From Salvelinus alpinus (taxonomy: Eukaryota > Chordata > Actinopteri > Salmoniformes > Salmonidae): a DNA stretch of 64,000 nt. The notes under the pieces were generated by a model. The model did no database searches. It was not told the DNA's origin and saw only the letters and a list, made by a program, of their open reading frames with translations. The stretch spans positions 3,363,390 to 3,427,389 of the forward strand of contig NC_092110.1 in the NCBI RefSeq assembly GCF_045679555.1. Direction: 5' to 3'. This document shows, piece by piece, positions 36,929 through 48,600 of this stretch; position 1 is the stretch's first letter; every line of letters begins with the position of its first letter. Position numbers and translations under genes: made by a program.

Positions 36929-38413
36929 AACTCAGCAAAAATAGAAACGTCCCTTTTTCAGGACCTTGTCTTTCAAAGATAATTCGTAAAAATCCAAATA
37001 ACTTCACAGATCTTCATTGTGAAGGGTTGTAACACTGTCTCCCATGTTTGTTCAATGAACCATAAACAATTAATGAACATGCACCTGTGGAACGGTCATT
37101 AAGACACTAACAGCTTACAGACGGTAGACAATTAACGTCACAGTTATGAAAACTTAGGACACTAAAGAGGCCTTTCTACTAACTCTGAAAAACACCAAAA
37201 GAAAGATGCCCAGGGTCCCTGCTCATCTGCGTGAACGTGCCTTAGGCATGCTGCAAGGAGGCATGAGGACTGCAGATGTGGCCAGGGCAATTAATTGCAA
37301 TGTCTGTACTGTGAGACGCCTAAGACAGCACTACAGGGAGACAGGACGGACAGCTGATCATCCTCACAGTGGCAGACCACGTGTAACAACACCTGTACAG
37401 GATCGGTACATCCGAACATCACACCTGCGGGACAGGAACAGGATGGCAACAACAACTGTCCGAGTTACACCAGGAACGCACAATTCCTCCATCAGTGCTC
37501 AAACTGTCCGCAATAGGCTGAGAGAGGCTGGACTGAGGGCTTGTAGGCCTGTTGTAAGGCAGGTCCTCACCAAACGGAAACAACGTCGCCTATGGGCACA
37601 AACCCACCGTTGCTGGACCAGACACGACTGGCAAAAAGCGCTCTTCACTGATGAGTCGTGGTTTTGTCTCACCAGGGGTGATGGTCGGATTCGCGTTTAT
37701 AGTCGAAGGAATGAGCGTTACACCGAGGCCTGTACTCTGGAGCGGGATCGATTTGGAGGTGGAGGGTCCGTCATGGTCTGGGGTGGTGTGTCCCAGCATC
37801 ATCGTACTGAGCTTGTTGTCAATGCAGGCAATCTCAACGCTGTGCGTTACAGGGAAGACATCCTCCTCCCTCGTGTGGTACCCTTCCTGCAGGCTCATCC
37901 TGACATGACCCTCTAGCATGACAATGCCACCAGCCATACTGGTCGTTCTATGCGTGATTTCTTGCAAGACAGGAAAGTCAGTGCTCTGCCATGGCCAGCG
38001 AAGAGCCCGGATCTCAATCCCACCGAGCACGTCTGGGACCTGTTGGATCAGAGGGTGGGGGCAAGGGCCATTCCACCCAGACATGTCCGGGAACTTGCAG
38101 GTGCCTTGGTGGAAGAGTGGGTTAACATCTTACTGCAAGAACTGGCAAATCTGGTGCAGTCCATGAGGAGGAGATGCACTGCAGTACTTAATGCAGCTGG
38201 TGGCCACACCAGATACTGATTGTTACTTTTGATTTTGACTCCCCCTTTGTTCAGGGACACATTATTCAATTTCTGTTAGTCACGACTGTGGAACTTGTTC
38301 AGTTTATGTCTCAGTTGTTGAATCTTGTTACGTTCATACAAATATTTACACGTGAAGTTTGTTGAAAATAAACGCAGTTGACAGTGAGAGGACGTTTCTT
38401 TTTTTGCTGAGTT
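36929..38413 (+). mobile_element. Complete Tc1-like element of a third family
   Basis: The inverted ends are AACTCAGCAAAAATAGAAAC (36929) and GTTTCTTTTTTTGCTGAGTT (ending 38413), flanked by TA on both sides (36927-36928 and 38414-38415). Length is 1485 bp. It contains a transposase frame with a single stop. Confidence 0.93.
37206..38219 (+). pseudogene. Tc1-type transposase interrupted by one TAG
   Basis: The frame opens at MPRVPAHLRERALGML (37206) and remains in one frame for 338 codons to the TGA at 38217-38219, broken only by a TAG at 37914-37916 between PDMTL and HDNATSH. It shows two helix-turn-helix DNA-binding subdomains, the first Asp in LFTDESWF, the glycine box GGGGSVMVWGG, the second Asp in HDNATSH, and the Glu in SPDLNPTEHVWD. 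The length equals a normal Tc1 transposase. With one nonsense codon and a complete pair of ends, this is the least decayed transposase here. Confidence 0.93.
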
Positions 38414-38639
38414 TATTACAGCTGTTTCTGGATAAGTCTTTAAGAGCTTTCCACACCTGGATTGTGCAACATTTGCCCATTATTATTTTCAAAATTCTTC
38501 AAGCTCTGTCAAATTGGTTGTTGATGATTACTAGACAACCATTCTCAAGTCTTGCCATATATTTTCAAGTAGATTAAAGTCCAAACTGTAACTTGGAACA
38601 TTACCCCTCTTCTTGGTAAGCAACACCAGTGTAGATTTA

Positions 38640-41512
38640 AAATCACATTTTATTTGGCACATGTGCCGAATACAACAGGTGTAGACCTTACCGTGAAATG
38701 CTTACTTACAAGCCCTTAAACAACAATGCAGTTTTATGAAAATTTAAGAGTTAAGAAAACATTTATTAAATATTAATTATAAATGTTTGTAGGCCTAAGT
38801 AGTAAAATTGTATCTATGATCGCATGCTATCCATTCATGTTTTTGTATGTTCTATTTGTATCTGAAAATTAACCAATGATATCAAGCCACACCCGGCCAT
38901 GATTAGACACCTGTTAATGCAAATAGTCCAGGTATCCATTTGATTAACTGTTCAGCAGTCCTATGGCTAGGGGGTAGAAGCTGTTAAAGAGCCTTTTGGA
39001 CATAGACATGCCGCTTGCCGTGCGGTAGCAGAGAGAACAGTCTATGACTAGGGGGGATGGAGTCTTAGACAATTTTTAGGGCCTTCCTCTGACACTGCCT
39101 GGTATAGAGGTCCTGGATGGCAGGAAGCTTGGCCCCAGTGATGTACTGGGCCGTACGCACACCCTCTGTAGGGCGTTGCGGTCGAGAGCAGTTGCCATAC
39201 TAGGCGGTGATGCAACCATTCAGGAAGCTCTCGATTGTGCAGCTGCAGAACATTGGGAGGATCTGAGGACCCAGTCAGTCTCCTGAGTGGGAATAGGTGT
39301 TGTCATGCCCTCATCAAAACTGTCTTGGTGTGTTGGGACCATGATAGTTTGTTGGCGATCTGGACACCAAGGAACTTAAAACTCTCGACCTGCTCCACTA
39401 CAGCCCTGTCGATGTGAATCGGGGCGTGCACTGCCCTCCTTTTCCTGTAGTCCACGATCATCTCCTTCGTCTTCATCACATTGAGGGAGAGGTTGTTGTC
39501 CTGGCACCACACTGCCAGGTCTCTGACCTCCCTATAGGCTGTCTCATCGTTGTCGGTAATCAGGCCTACCATCGTTGTGTCGTCGGCAAACTTAATGATG
39601 GTGTTGGAGTCCTGCTTGGCCACGCAGTCGTGGGTGAACAGGGAGTACAGGGGGGCACTAAGTACTCACTCCTGAGGGGTCCCTGTGTTTTGGATCAGCG
39701 TGGCAGATGTGTTGTTGCCTACCACCTGGGGGCAGCCCGTCAAGAAGTCCAGGATCCAGTAGCAGAGGGAGGTGTTTAGTCCCAGGGTCTTTAGCTTCGT
39801 GATGAGCTTTGAGGGCACAATAGTGTTGAACGCTGAGCTGTAGTCAATTAACAGCATTCTCATGTAGGTGTTTATTTTGTACAGGTGGGAAAGGGCAGTG
39901 TGGAGTGCTATAAAGATTGCGTCATCTGTGGATCTGTTGGGGCGGTATTCAAATTGGAGTGGGTCTAGGGTTTCCAGGATGATGGTGTTGTTGTGAGCCA
40001 TGACCAGCCTTTCAAAGCACTTCATGGTTACAAACGTGAGTGCTACAGGTCGGTAGTTATTTAGGCAGGTTACCTTGGCGTTCTTGGGCACAGGGACTAT
40101 GGTGGTCTGCTAGAAACATGTAGGTATTACAGACTCGGTCAGGGACAGGTTGAAAATGTCAGTGAAGACACTTGCCAGTTGGTCAGCGCATGCTCTGAGT
40201 ACACGTCCTGGTAATCTGTCTGGTCTTGCGGCCTTGTGAATGTTGACCTTTTAAAAAGGTCTTACTCACATCGGCTACGGAGAGCGTGATCACACAGTCG
40301 TCCGCAACAGCTGGTGCTCTCATGCATGCATCAGTGTTGCTTGCCTCGAAGCGCGCATAGAAGTAATTTAGCTCGTCTGGTAGGCTCGTGTCACTAGGTA
40401 GCTCACGGCTGTGCTTACCTTTGTAGTCCGTAATAGTTTGCAAGCTCTGCCACATCTGACAAGCGTCAGAGCCGGTGTAGTAGGATTCAATCTTAGTCCT
40501 GTATTGACCCTTTGCCTGTTTAATGGTTCATCGGAGGGCATAGCGGGATTTCTTATAAGCGTCTGGGTTAAGAGTCCCACTCCTTGAAAGCGGCAGCTCT
40601 AGCCTTTAGCTCAGTGCGGATGTTGCCTGTAATCCATGGCTTCTGGTTGGGATATGTACGTACGGTCACTGTGGGGACGACGTCATCAATGCACTTATGA
40701 TGAAGCCGGTGGCTGATTTGGTATACTCCTCAATGCCATCGGATGAATCCCAGGAACATATTCCAGTCTGTGCTAGCAAAACAGTCCTGTAGCTTAGCAT
40801 CTGCGTCATCTGACCACTTCCATATTGAGCGAGTCACTGGTACTTCCTGCTTTAGTTTTTGCTTGTAAACAGGAATTAGTAGGATATAATTCTGGTCAGA
40901 TTTCCCAAATGGAGGGCGAGGGAAACTTTGTATGCGTCTCTGTGTGGAGTAAAGGTAGTCTAGTTTTTCCCCTCTGGTTGCACATGTGACATGCTGGTAG
41001 AAATTAGGTAAAACTGATTTAAGTTTTCCTTTATTAAAGTCCCCAGCTACGAGGAGCGCCGCCTCTGGATGAGCATTTTGTTGTTTGCTTACGGCCTTAT
41101 ACAGCTCATTGAGTGCGGTGTTAGTTCCAGCATCGGTTTGTGGTGGTAAATAGACAGCTACGAAAAATATATGGTAAATAGTGTGGCCTACAGCTTATTA
41201 TGAGGTACTCTACCTCAGGCGAGAAAAACCTCAAGACTTCTTTAATTTTAGATTTTGCGCACCAGCTGTTATTGACAAATAGACACAGACCACCACTCCT
41301 CCTCTTACTGGAGGTAGCTGTTCGGTCTTGCCGATGCACGGAAGACCCAGCCAACTATATATTATCCATGTCATCATTCCGCCACAAGTCCTTTTGTGCT
41401 TTAAGTCTGTTTTTAACGAACCACAATTATTTAACCAAATTAAAAGCCCCCCCCCAGAAGAAGTTGCTGCCACTTTTTCGACGTAATTTCCTGTCCTAGA
41501 GATGAAATGCAC
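38640..41512 (-). mobile_element. Long L2-type LINE (endonuclease and reverse transcriptase), broken
   Basis: On the minus strand the endonuclease part reads from 41512 to about 40900. A linker follows, then reverse transcriptase at 40091-39666 ([40 protein letters not shown]) and, after a frame break, 39623-39303 (IKFADDTTMVG catalytic box, DYRKRR). The C-terminal part and 3' UTR continue to the CACATGTGCCGAATACAACA tail near 38655. Several frameshifts and stops make it inactive, but both catalytic motifs are visible. A 5' ORF1 was not identified. Confidence 0.88.
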
Positions 41513-42290
41513 GTTTAGGTTACTTATATATATTCACAAATTGGGTGTGGGAATTTCCAACAGCATGCTAACCTTATCTAGCTAGCTAATGTTGTTGAGG
41601 TCTTTTTTACTACACCGTATTCCAAATATTAGCCAGCTGGCTCGATGGCTGGATTTGTCATAAGCATTAGGAAAAACGTTGCCACAGATGGTAACCACTG
41701 AAGTGTTTGACTTCACCATCTATTGCTATCGCCAAAGTTTAGCCATCTTCCATAAATTGCAGCTGCGAATCCACCATAGAAATACTTGAATAAGATGGAG
41801 CTCTGGTAATACGGATAACTATTGAAAGTCAGCTGATGTGCTTTATTCTACATTATAATAGACAGTTCAACATTTGGTAGGCTGTTGGCAGGCTTCAGCA
41901 AAGCCAAGTTGGTTTCTACTATTATAATATTTAAAACTTATTTTTAAGATACATACCAACGGAGTTCAACAATTCCCAGAGAACTATAAAGTCTGTTTTG
42001 GATGTGAAGTTTATGAAATCACCAGGAGAACGTTACTCTTCAACACATACTGAACCTGCTAGACATGAGGCACAGGTACATTCTCAGGAGACACTGATGA
42101 CGGAACACAAAAAAACGACTACTTCTCAAAGTCTGAACCTCGCGCCGCTATCTACAAAACCATGAAAGAGATCAGAAACTAAAAAGGCAAGGGTGGGCTG
42201 TGCCGCCTCGGTCTCTGACAACAGAAGATTGACTCCAGTTAATCTCTTTCCAATGACGGAGGAAAACTAGTCTCACATTGCCAGAAATTG
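41513..42290. other. Unassigned; possibly the LINE 5' region
   Basis: No recognisable protein motif. Position suggests the 5' part of the LINE at 38640-41512, but no ORF1 domain could be seen. Confidence 0.35.
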
Positions 42291-42295
42291 CAAAA

Positions 42296-42868
42296 AGAAA
42301 TTGTGGCCTGCTGGAGGTCATTTTGCAGCGCTCTGGCAGTGCTCCTCCTTGCGCAAAGGCGGAGGTAGCGGTCCTGCTGCTGGGTTGTTGCCCTCCTCCA
42401 GCCTCCTCCACGTCTCCTGATGTACTGGCATGTCTCCTGGTAGCGCCTCCATGCTCTGGACACTACGCTGACAGACACAGCAAACCTTCTTGCCACAGCT
42501 CGCATTGATGTGCCATCCTGGATGAGCTGCACTACCTGAGCCACTTGTGTGGGTTGTAGACTCCGTCTCATGCTACCATTAGAGTGAGAGCACCGCCAGC
42601 ATTCAAAAGTGACCAAAACATCAGCCAGGAAGCATAGGAACTGAGAAGTGGTCTGTGGTCACCACCTGCAGAATCACTCCTTTATTGGGGGTGTCTTGCT
42701 AATTGCCTATAATTTCCACCTTTTGTCTATTCCATTTGCACAACAGCATGTGAAATTTATTGTCAATCAGTGTTGCTTCCTAAGTGGACAGTTTGATTTC
42801 ACAGAAGTGTGATTGCCTTGGAGTTACATTGTGTTGTTTAAGTGTTCCCTTTATTTTTTTGAGCAGTG
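42296..42868 (-). mobile_element. 5' fragment of a Tc1-like element (same family as 11479-13017)
   Basis: The inverted repeat TTATTTTTTTGAGCAGTG ends at about 42868, and transposase N-terminal codons ([20 protein letters not shown]) run on the minus strand. The match stops at about 42296, inside the DNA-binding domain. The catalytic domain is missing. Confidence 0.9.
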
Positions 42869-43424
42869 TATTCTTTTGGGGGGGAGGAACCTGATCTTCT
42901 CGTCTTGTTTCATGTACACGGTTTCCTAGTAACCTTTGTGAAGTAATTATACACTTTTGAAGGACTGTAAATGTAGACCATCAGGTTTACTCTGAGGTCT
43001 ATATGGGGTCGCTCAGGGGAATAGTACCACTGCCTTAAGTTAACTGATGCAGTCAAATGAGTCAACACTATGCCAGTTTAGTTTAACAACATACTGTATT
43101 ATTGTCATTATATTACAAACAGGGTTGTCAGACTAGATTAAAACAACAATATATACAGTACATGTATAGGTATCTGACAATTACTAGCCTAGATAGTGAC
43201 TGACATGAATTAGTATAAAAAACAAATGTAAAATAAACTTCATACACTGACATAAACAACTGTTCAGTCTGGAGTATATTTACAGCATACTGTGTGTTCA
43301 GACTAAGCGATACTGCTGGTCTTTTTAATGGTCACTAAGGCTGTGTGTACTGGGGTCTCCAGGAGTAGGGCGTGGTTCTTCTTCCATTGTGGAGAACTGG
43401 CCAGCGCGATGTCTACACACACAC

Positions 43425-43500
43425 ATCAAATCAAACTTTATTGGTCACATACACATGGTTAGCAGATGTTAATGCGAGTGTGGCGAAATGCTTCACTCGC
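43425..43500 (-). repeat. LINE 3' tail in the last cenpo intron
   Basis: ATCAAATCAAACTTTATTGG then TCACATACACATGGTTAGCA matches the repeat at 52088-52160. It begins about 11 bases from the exon 6 acceptor. Confidence 0.85.
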
Positions 43501-44395
43501 ATCAAGCAAGGTATCAATCATTTTACAGAAGCAACAGGCATGCACATGGCTAAAGATAACATTCTCCAGAAAAGCATAGTACATATTGTCCTGTGTTGTA
43601 TCAACAACAACCCTTAAAAGGTAATTAAATATTAAGTATCTAGATGGTATTTATGAATTCTACCTTCAGACTATGTTGACCCGGTTGGGCAGGCATCGTG
43701 TGTGGTCGGCATACTCCAGTGTACACAGTGCAGCCCCGGCTTTCTCTCCTGGTATAGTGAACATCAGCACCAGTATAGTATAAAGAGTATTACTCTCCAT
43801 CACCTGAACAGAGCTATGAAGCTCCTGGAAGCAGACAGGGAAAAGGGGGAGAAGACTGGTCTGAGCGATGGTGTATACATTTTGTCTATAGGAGCTTTCA
43901 GAGCAAGGATCTCAAAATGCCATGAAAAACAAATAGCATGATCTAACATACTGTATACAGCCATTATCACAACAAAAGTTTCTTATACTATATTATTCAA
44001 AGACTATTACACCTCTCTTACATTAAGCAGACAAACGCATATTTTTACTTCTGCAAAAGACAAATAACATGAATATTCTATTTCAGATATCAATGTGGAT
44101 GGCTGGTACTCTGATACCTTGATGAGGTGCAGCTGCTGCTTGCGGCCAACGTAGGCATTGAGATATTGGCTGAGGGTATACAGGAAAGCCCTGACGTCTG
44201 TCTGCATGTTGCTCTGCTTGACCAGCCTCTCCAGGGGGATGAATGGAGGGATGTTGTGGCGACAAATTCTCAGATTAGACCCCAGGTTCATCTCCAGGTT
44301 ATATGTCTCAAGGTAGACGCCTATATCATACCCACCTGAGAAAGACAACGAAGGCAAAAGAGGTGTGGATAGATGGTTGGTGATAATGTCTAAAC

Positions 44396-44763
44396 CAGTG
44401 GTTCCCAACCCTTTTCAATTACCGTACCACCAACTGAATTTTGCTATGCCTGGAGTAGCCCTGAAGTACCCCCTCGTGTACATTTTACCAGTAGGTCTAT
44501 GGTAACGAGTCGTTTGTTGTCACTGGCTATATCGTAAAAATTCATGAAAACAAAAATGCTTTTTTGGTCTTAATTTAAGGGTAGGCATAAGGTTAGCAGT
44601 GTGGTTAAGGTTAGGTTTAATTTTGATTTATTATGATTTTTGAAGATAAATTGTACAAATAAGCAGGGTTTAGTGACCATAATCATGACTCTGTGGCTGT
44701 GATAACTAGTGACGACCTAAGTCTTAAGTACCCCCTGTGGATAGGCCAAGTTGGGAACCAATG
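44396..44763. mobile_element. Non-autonomous hAT element with 8-bp target duplication
   Basis: The ends CAGTGGTTCCCAACC (44396) and GTTGGGAACCAATG (ending 44763) are inverted. GTCTAAAC flanks both sides (44388-44395 and 44764-44771), a perfect 8-bp duplication. It is 368 bp and non-coding, located in cenpo intron 3. Confidence 0.95.
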
Positions 44764-44787
44764 GTCTAAACTAAAGAAGCGATATAC

Positions 44788-44815
44788 AACACACACACAC
44801 ACACACACACACACA
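44788..44815. repeat. AC dinucleotide microsatellite
   Basis: About 14 uninterrupted AC units in cenpo intron 3. Confidence 0.95.
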
Positions 44816-46379
44816 AATAGATTGTTGATCAAGTTTGGATTATAGGTACCGATAAGGTGGTGACCATGAAGCAGGTCCTGCAGTTGTGTGTGTCTGGCCA
44901 TCAACAGCAGAAGTCGTGAGTTCTCTGAGCCATCCTCCAGGTCATCCTCATCCCTCTCACATGGAACACCTGTTTTGTCCAGTAGAGTTCTCAGCTTCTG
45001 GAGGGACTAGAAAGAAATACATAATGTTGAACTACTGTAAGAGCTCTAAGCAGCAGCCTACAACCACACATTGACTTCTCAGATACATCTGCTGCACCCT
45101 CTATGTTAACCTTGGTTTTAAGTAGCATCAAACAGGTTTGCAAAATTTTAAACACCTCCACATAATAGTATGTTTAAAGGACGTCACACTGCTTTCTTAG
45201 CGACTACCGCTTCCCCCGATTCAGTTCATACCGAGGGTCGAATTCAGGACCTCTGCCTCGCAAACACACGTGACCGCCCTCCTGAAGCGTCAAGTGGGGA
45301 CACTTCAGTCTGCGGAGTGAGTTTCACAGATGCCCATCTGCTATATAAGCATCCATTGATTCAGACCACAACTGATAGGTAATGTGACATCCGTATAATT
45401 GATCTCAGAAAATGAACTAGCTAACTTACTTAGTGTATTTGCTTTTATTTAAACTTTTAACTGGTCTTTTAGCGAGGAGTTCCTGTGGTGTTGCATTCAG
45501 CTCTTCCTCGCGACTAATCTGCCGGAATTCCTGCTGCTTCACTGCCAAGTTGTTCGCTTCCATTTCCAATATGTTCAAGTACCCCAAAACATCTGTGGAA
45601 ATAAAAGATTTGGATAATACATTTTATACCATGGCATTGTTGAATACTCGTTTCTGATTGGTTTGAAGGGCATTCTAGCGCATGCATTATTTCCCTATAA
45701 ACGCACCTGCAAGTAGAATTCAATGGCTATAGTGCTTACATGTTCCATGTTTGAGCTGCTTTTGAAAGCAAAAGTCAAATTAAAAACATTATTGGCATAG
45801 CTAAATTCGATTTTAATTTATAGCAAGTGTGTTCGTAAATTCATCAGTTATTCTGCGCTCTGCCACACTCGTATGAGTGCTCTGAAATCGGAATAGATAG
45901 CCAGAGTGAATTTACGAACACACCCCTAGTAAACTTGCTAACTAGCTACTTCAGTGGATGTTGAATACATTTCTAGCGGTACATTTGTTAAATTATGGAC
46001 ATGGTATAAAAGGGATAATCAACTCGGCGCTCTATGCGTTCTCTGGAAAATAATAAAACTCTGTGGAAGGGTATGCTGCGTTCAAAACTGGGAACAGGTC
46101 GTAAGGCCGAAGCTCTAGAAAGAACACCGAGTTGGATGACCATATCGATTTTTCCCAGTCGGAGTTTGTTTTTTCAGAGTTTCCAGTTGTTTTAAACGCA
46201 CTGAATAATTCCCAGTTGTTTTTATAACAAACTAGGAAGATAAATGACGCACATTTGACACAACTGTATTCAAACATGAAAACTGTATAAACTATTAATA
46301 ATGCACACGCAGTTATGTTAGCTTCCTGGTTTGGCTAGCTAGCTAAAGTTACCTTTTCACGGCTCGTCCATTGTGTCCG

Positions 46380-47420
46380 CCGTGTGAGATAACACGTTAG
46401 CTAGCTATGGTAACGTTAGTTTTTTTTAATTTTATTCAGCCATTGTTGGATATGCGTTAGCGAATGGCAATATAAAAAAACACAAATTAAGTGCATTAGC
46501 GATATCTAACGCTAACACATTAATGCGCCTTGGATAATTTCAATTTGGCGGCTAGATTTCCTCCACCCGGAAGAAAATCAAAACAAAGCTAAATTGAGTA
46601 CCAACAAAAAAATGTTTATAACTAAACCAAGATAGACAACAGCCTGTCTCTTCCAATGTGGGCAGAACAAGCAAGGAGGCGGGCAGAGCCAACAACGAGC
46701 TAGCGCGATCCTATTGGCGCGTTCAAGCATCATCTGCATATTTCCGTGAGGGAACGCCTTTTCTGTTAAGTGCGCGTGTGCAATAAGACAATTCGCCTTT
46801 GCAGTCCTAAACGCGATTTTTTTTTTTACATTTCAACGGGTAAAGTATACAAACCGTAGTTCACTCTGTTCATAACATATTGTAGTTTGGGGAATAGACA
46901 ACTGTATTGAGATCAAATGTTTCATCGATGAGAAAATGTGCAGAATGTAGGCCAAAATCCATCTTCTCCCACTGCCCGCCAGTGGTGTCCCTCTCACTAC
47001 CATATTTGGAATTGAGTGGAAACGCCAGGCGGATGCTTCACATTTATACATCCAGTGAAATATCTGCCTCGTTGTTCTATCTGTGGTACCACCGAATATT
47101 TAACACAGAATCAGTGCGTTCGACTACCCATACTAACATAGTGTATACTACATACTTAATGAGTATATACTACATACTATTAGTTAATTTTAGTATACTG
47201 TAAACGAACGGTATGGTTTCAGTTGAGCGTACTAGCGCTTCGCCTGTCTACTGAAAGTTGATGCTGTTTTTATGCAATCTCTTACTAGCTTGTTAGCATA
47301 ACAAATTACTAGTTAGACATTTTACGATGTCTGGTGTCTTTGTAAATTCAGTCTGGTGTGCCAGAGTCAGATTGTCAGTTCATAAATTCAGAGAGCTTTG
47401 CTCTTGGATGCTCTGGCCGA
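46380..47420. other. Upstream flank of cenpo; no gene recognised
   Basis: Likely the cenpo promoter side. Sequence near 46560-46760 is richer in CG and has a CCTATTGGCGCG block resembling an inverted CCAAT box (46711-46722). No exon is seen up to the SINE at 47427. Confidence 0.35.
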
Positions 47421-47426
47421 GGAGTA

Positions 47427-47617
47427 GGGTTGCAGGTAACCTAGTGGTTAGAGCGTTGGGCCGGTAACCGTAAAGGTTGCTAGATCGAGTCCCCGAGCTG
47501 ACAAGGTAAAAATGTGTAATTCTGCCCCTGAGCAAGGCAGCTAAACCCACTGTTCAGAGGCCGTCATTGTAAATAAGAATTTGTTCTTAACTGACTTGCC
47601 TAAAAGGTTAAATACAA
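47427..47617 (+). mobile_element. Hpa I-type tRNA-derived SINE
   Basis: GGTTGCAGGTAACCTAGTGG, then the TTAGAGCGTTGGGCCGGTAA and GATCGAGTCCCCGAGCTGAC A- and B-box-like blocks, then GCCGTCATTGTAAATAAGAA and the TTAACTGACTTGCCT tail. It is the plus-strand counterpart of 18881-19068. Confidence 0.92.
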
Positions 47618-47884
47618 TCCAGTGGTCAAGCACTCAAGCTAACGTTGGCTAGCTACTTCCAGACACAAATGAGAGAACACCTCATTCTGACCATTTTTCT
47701 TGCCCTAGCAGAGCTGGTTAGGCTGTTTTCATGTTATCCATTGTGTTGGTGACTGTAACTGTGCTGCTGGCAACAGGCCATATTCAACAGGTGTTGAGCA
47801 TTTGTAAATTCATCAGTTATTCTGCGCTCTGGCACTCAGAAGAGAGTGCTCTGAAATTGAAGTAGAAATCCAGAATTAACAATG

Positions 47885-48600
47885 TCCATATTCAGACCCT
47901 TTGCTGTGAAACTCAAAATTGAGCTCAGGTGTATCCTGTTTCCATTGATCATTCTTGAGATGTTTCAATAACTTGATTTGAGTCAAACTATGGTAAATTC
48001 AATTGATTGGACATGATTTGGAAAGGCACACACCTGTCTATATAAGGTCCCACAGTTGACAGTGTATGTCAGAGCAAAAACCAAGCAATGAGGTTAAAGG
48101 AATTGTCTGTAGAGCTCCGAGACAGGATTGTGTCGAGGCACAGATAAGGGGAAGGGTACCAAAGCATTTCTGCAGCATTGAAAGTCTCCAAGAACACAGT
48201 GGGCTCCATCATTCTTAAATGGAAGAAGTTTGGAACCCCCAAGACTCTTCCTAGAGCTAGCCGCCCAGCCAAACTGAGCAATCGGGGGAGAAGCCCCTTG
48301 GTCAGGGAGGTGACCAAGAACCTGATGGTCACTCTGACAGAGCTCCAGTGTTCCTCTGGAGATGGGAGAACCTTCCAGAATGACAACCATCTCTGCAGCA
48401 CTCCACCAATCAGGTCTTTCTGGTAGTGTGGCCAGACGGAAGCCACTCCTCAGTAAAAGGCACATGATAGCTCGCTTGGAGTTTGCCTAAAGACTCGCAG
48501 ACCATGAGAAATAAGATTCTCTGGTCTGATGAAACCAATATTGAACTCTTTGGCCTGAATGCCAAGATTCACGTCTGGAGGAAACCTCTTGTTCTGGGAT
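47885..48600 (+). pseudogene. Tc1 transposase N-terminal and middle relic
   Basis: The start region GGCACACACCTGTCTATATA leads to coding sequence for the DNA-binding domains (VGSIILKWKKFGTPKT, LVREVTKNLMVTLTELQ). The catalytic-core start around 48520-48590 shows TCTGGTCTGATGAAACC (first Asp). It is frameshifted and truncated at about 48600, the same family as 13139-14630. Confidence 0.85.

Larger units (their letters stand above)
36295..38640 (-). mobile_element. Tc1 relic interrupted by a SINE and a younger Tc1
   Basis: Pieces at 36295-36412 (CAGTGCCTTCAGAAAGTATT), 36836-36928 and 38414-38640 belong to one Tc1-like terminal region read in order. The interruptions are a SINE (36413-36835) and a complete Tc1 (36929-38413). 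The flanking host sequence GGCAGC...TTACAGCTGT is contiguous across the second insertion. Confidence 0.8.
43303..46371 (-). pseudogene. cenpo: Centromere protein O gene with apparent disabling changes
   Basis: Six minus-strand exons: 46371-46353, 45592-45462, 44997-44850, 44335-44118, 43824-43664 and 43412-43303. The first four junctions have matching phases (1, 0, 1, 0). Exon 2 gives VLGYLNILEMEANN (coiled coil); exon 3 ends LQDLLHGHHLIG; exon 4 gives GGYDIGVYLETYN, RHNIPPFIPLE and LNAYVGRKQQ; exon 5 holds YADHTRCLPNR; exon 6 gives HALLLETPVHTALVTI. These follow human CENP-O, a RWD-domain subunit of the CCAN complex that pairs with CENP-P at the inner kinetochore. Disabling features: TGA at codon 5 of exon 1, a one-base frame conflict between exons 5 and 6 with a TGA at the exon 5 end, and a LINE tail touching the exon 6 acceptor. 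Internal initiation at a Met in exon 2 could bypass the first. A functional but mis-assembled gene remains possible. Confidence 0.82.

Noticed and set aside
47427-47500. tRNA gene suggested by A- and B-box-like sequence
   Set aside because: It is the head of a Hpa I-type SINE with its full body and tail, not a free tRNA; no complete cloverleaf is present.
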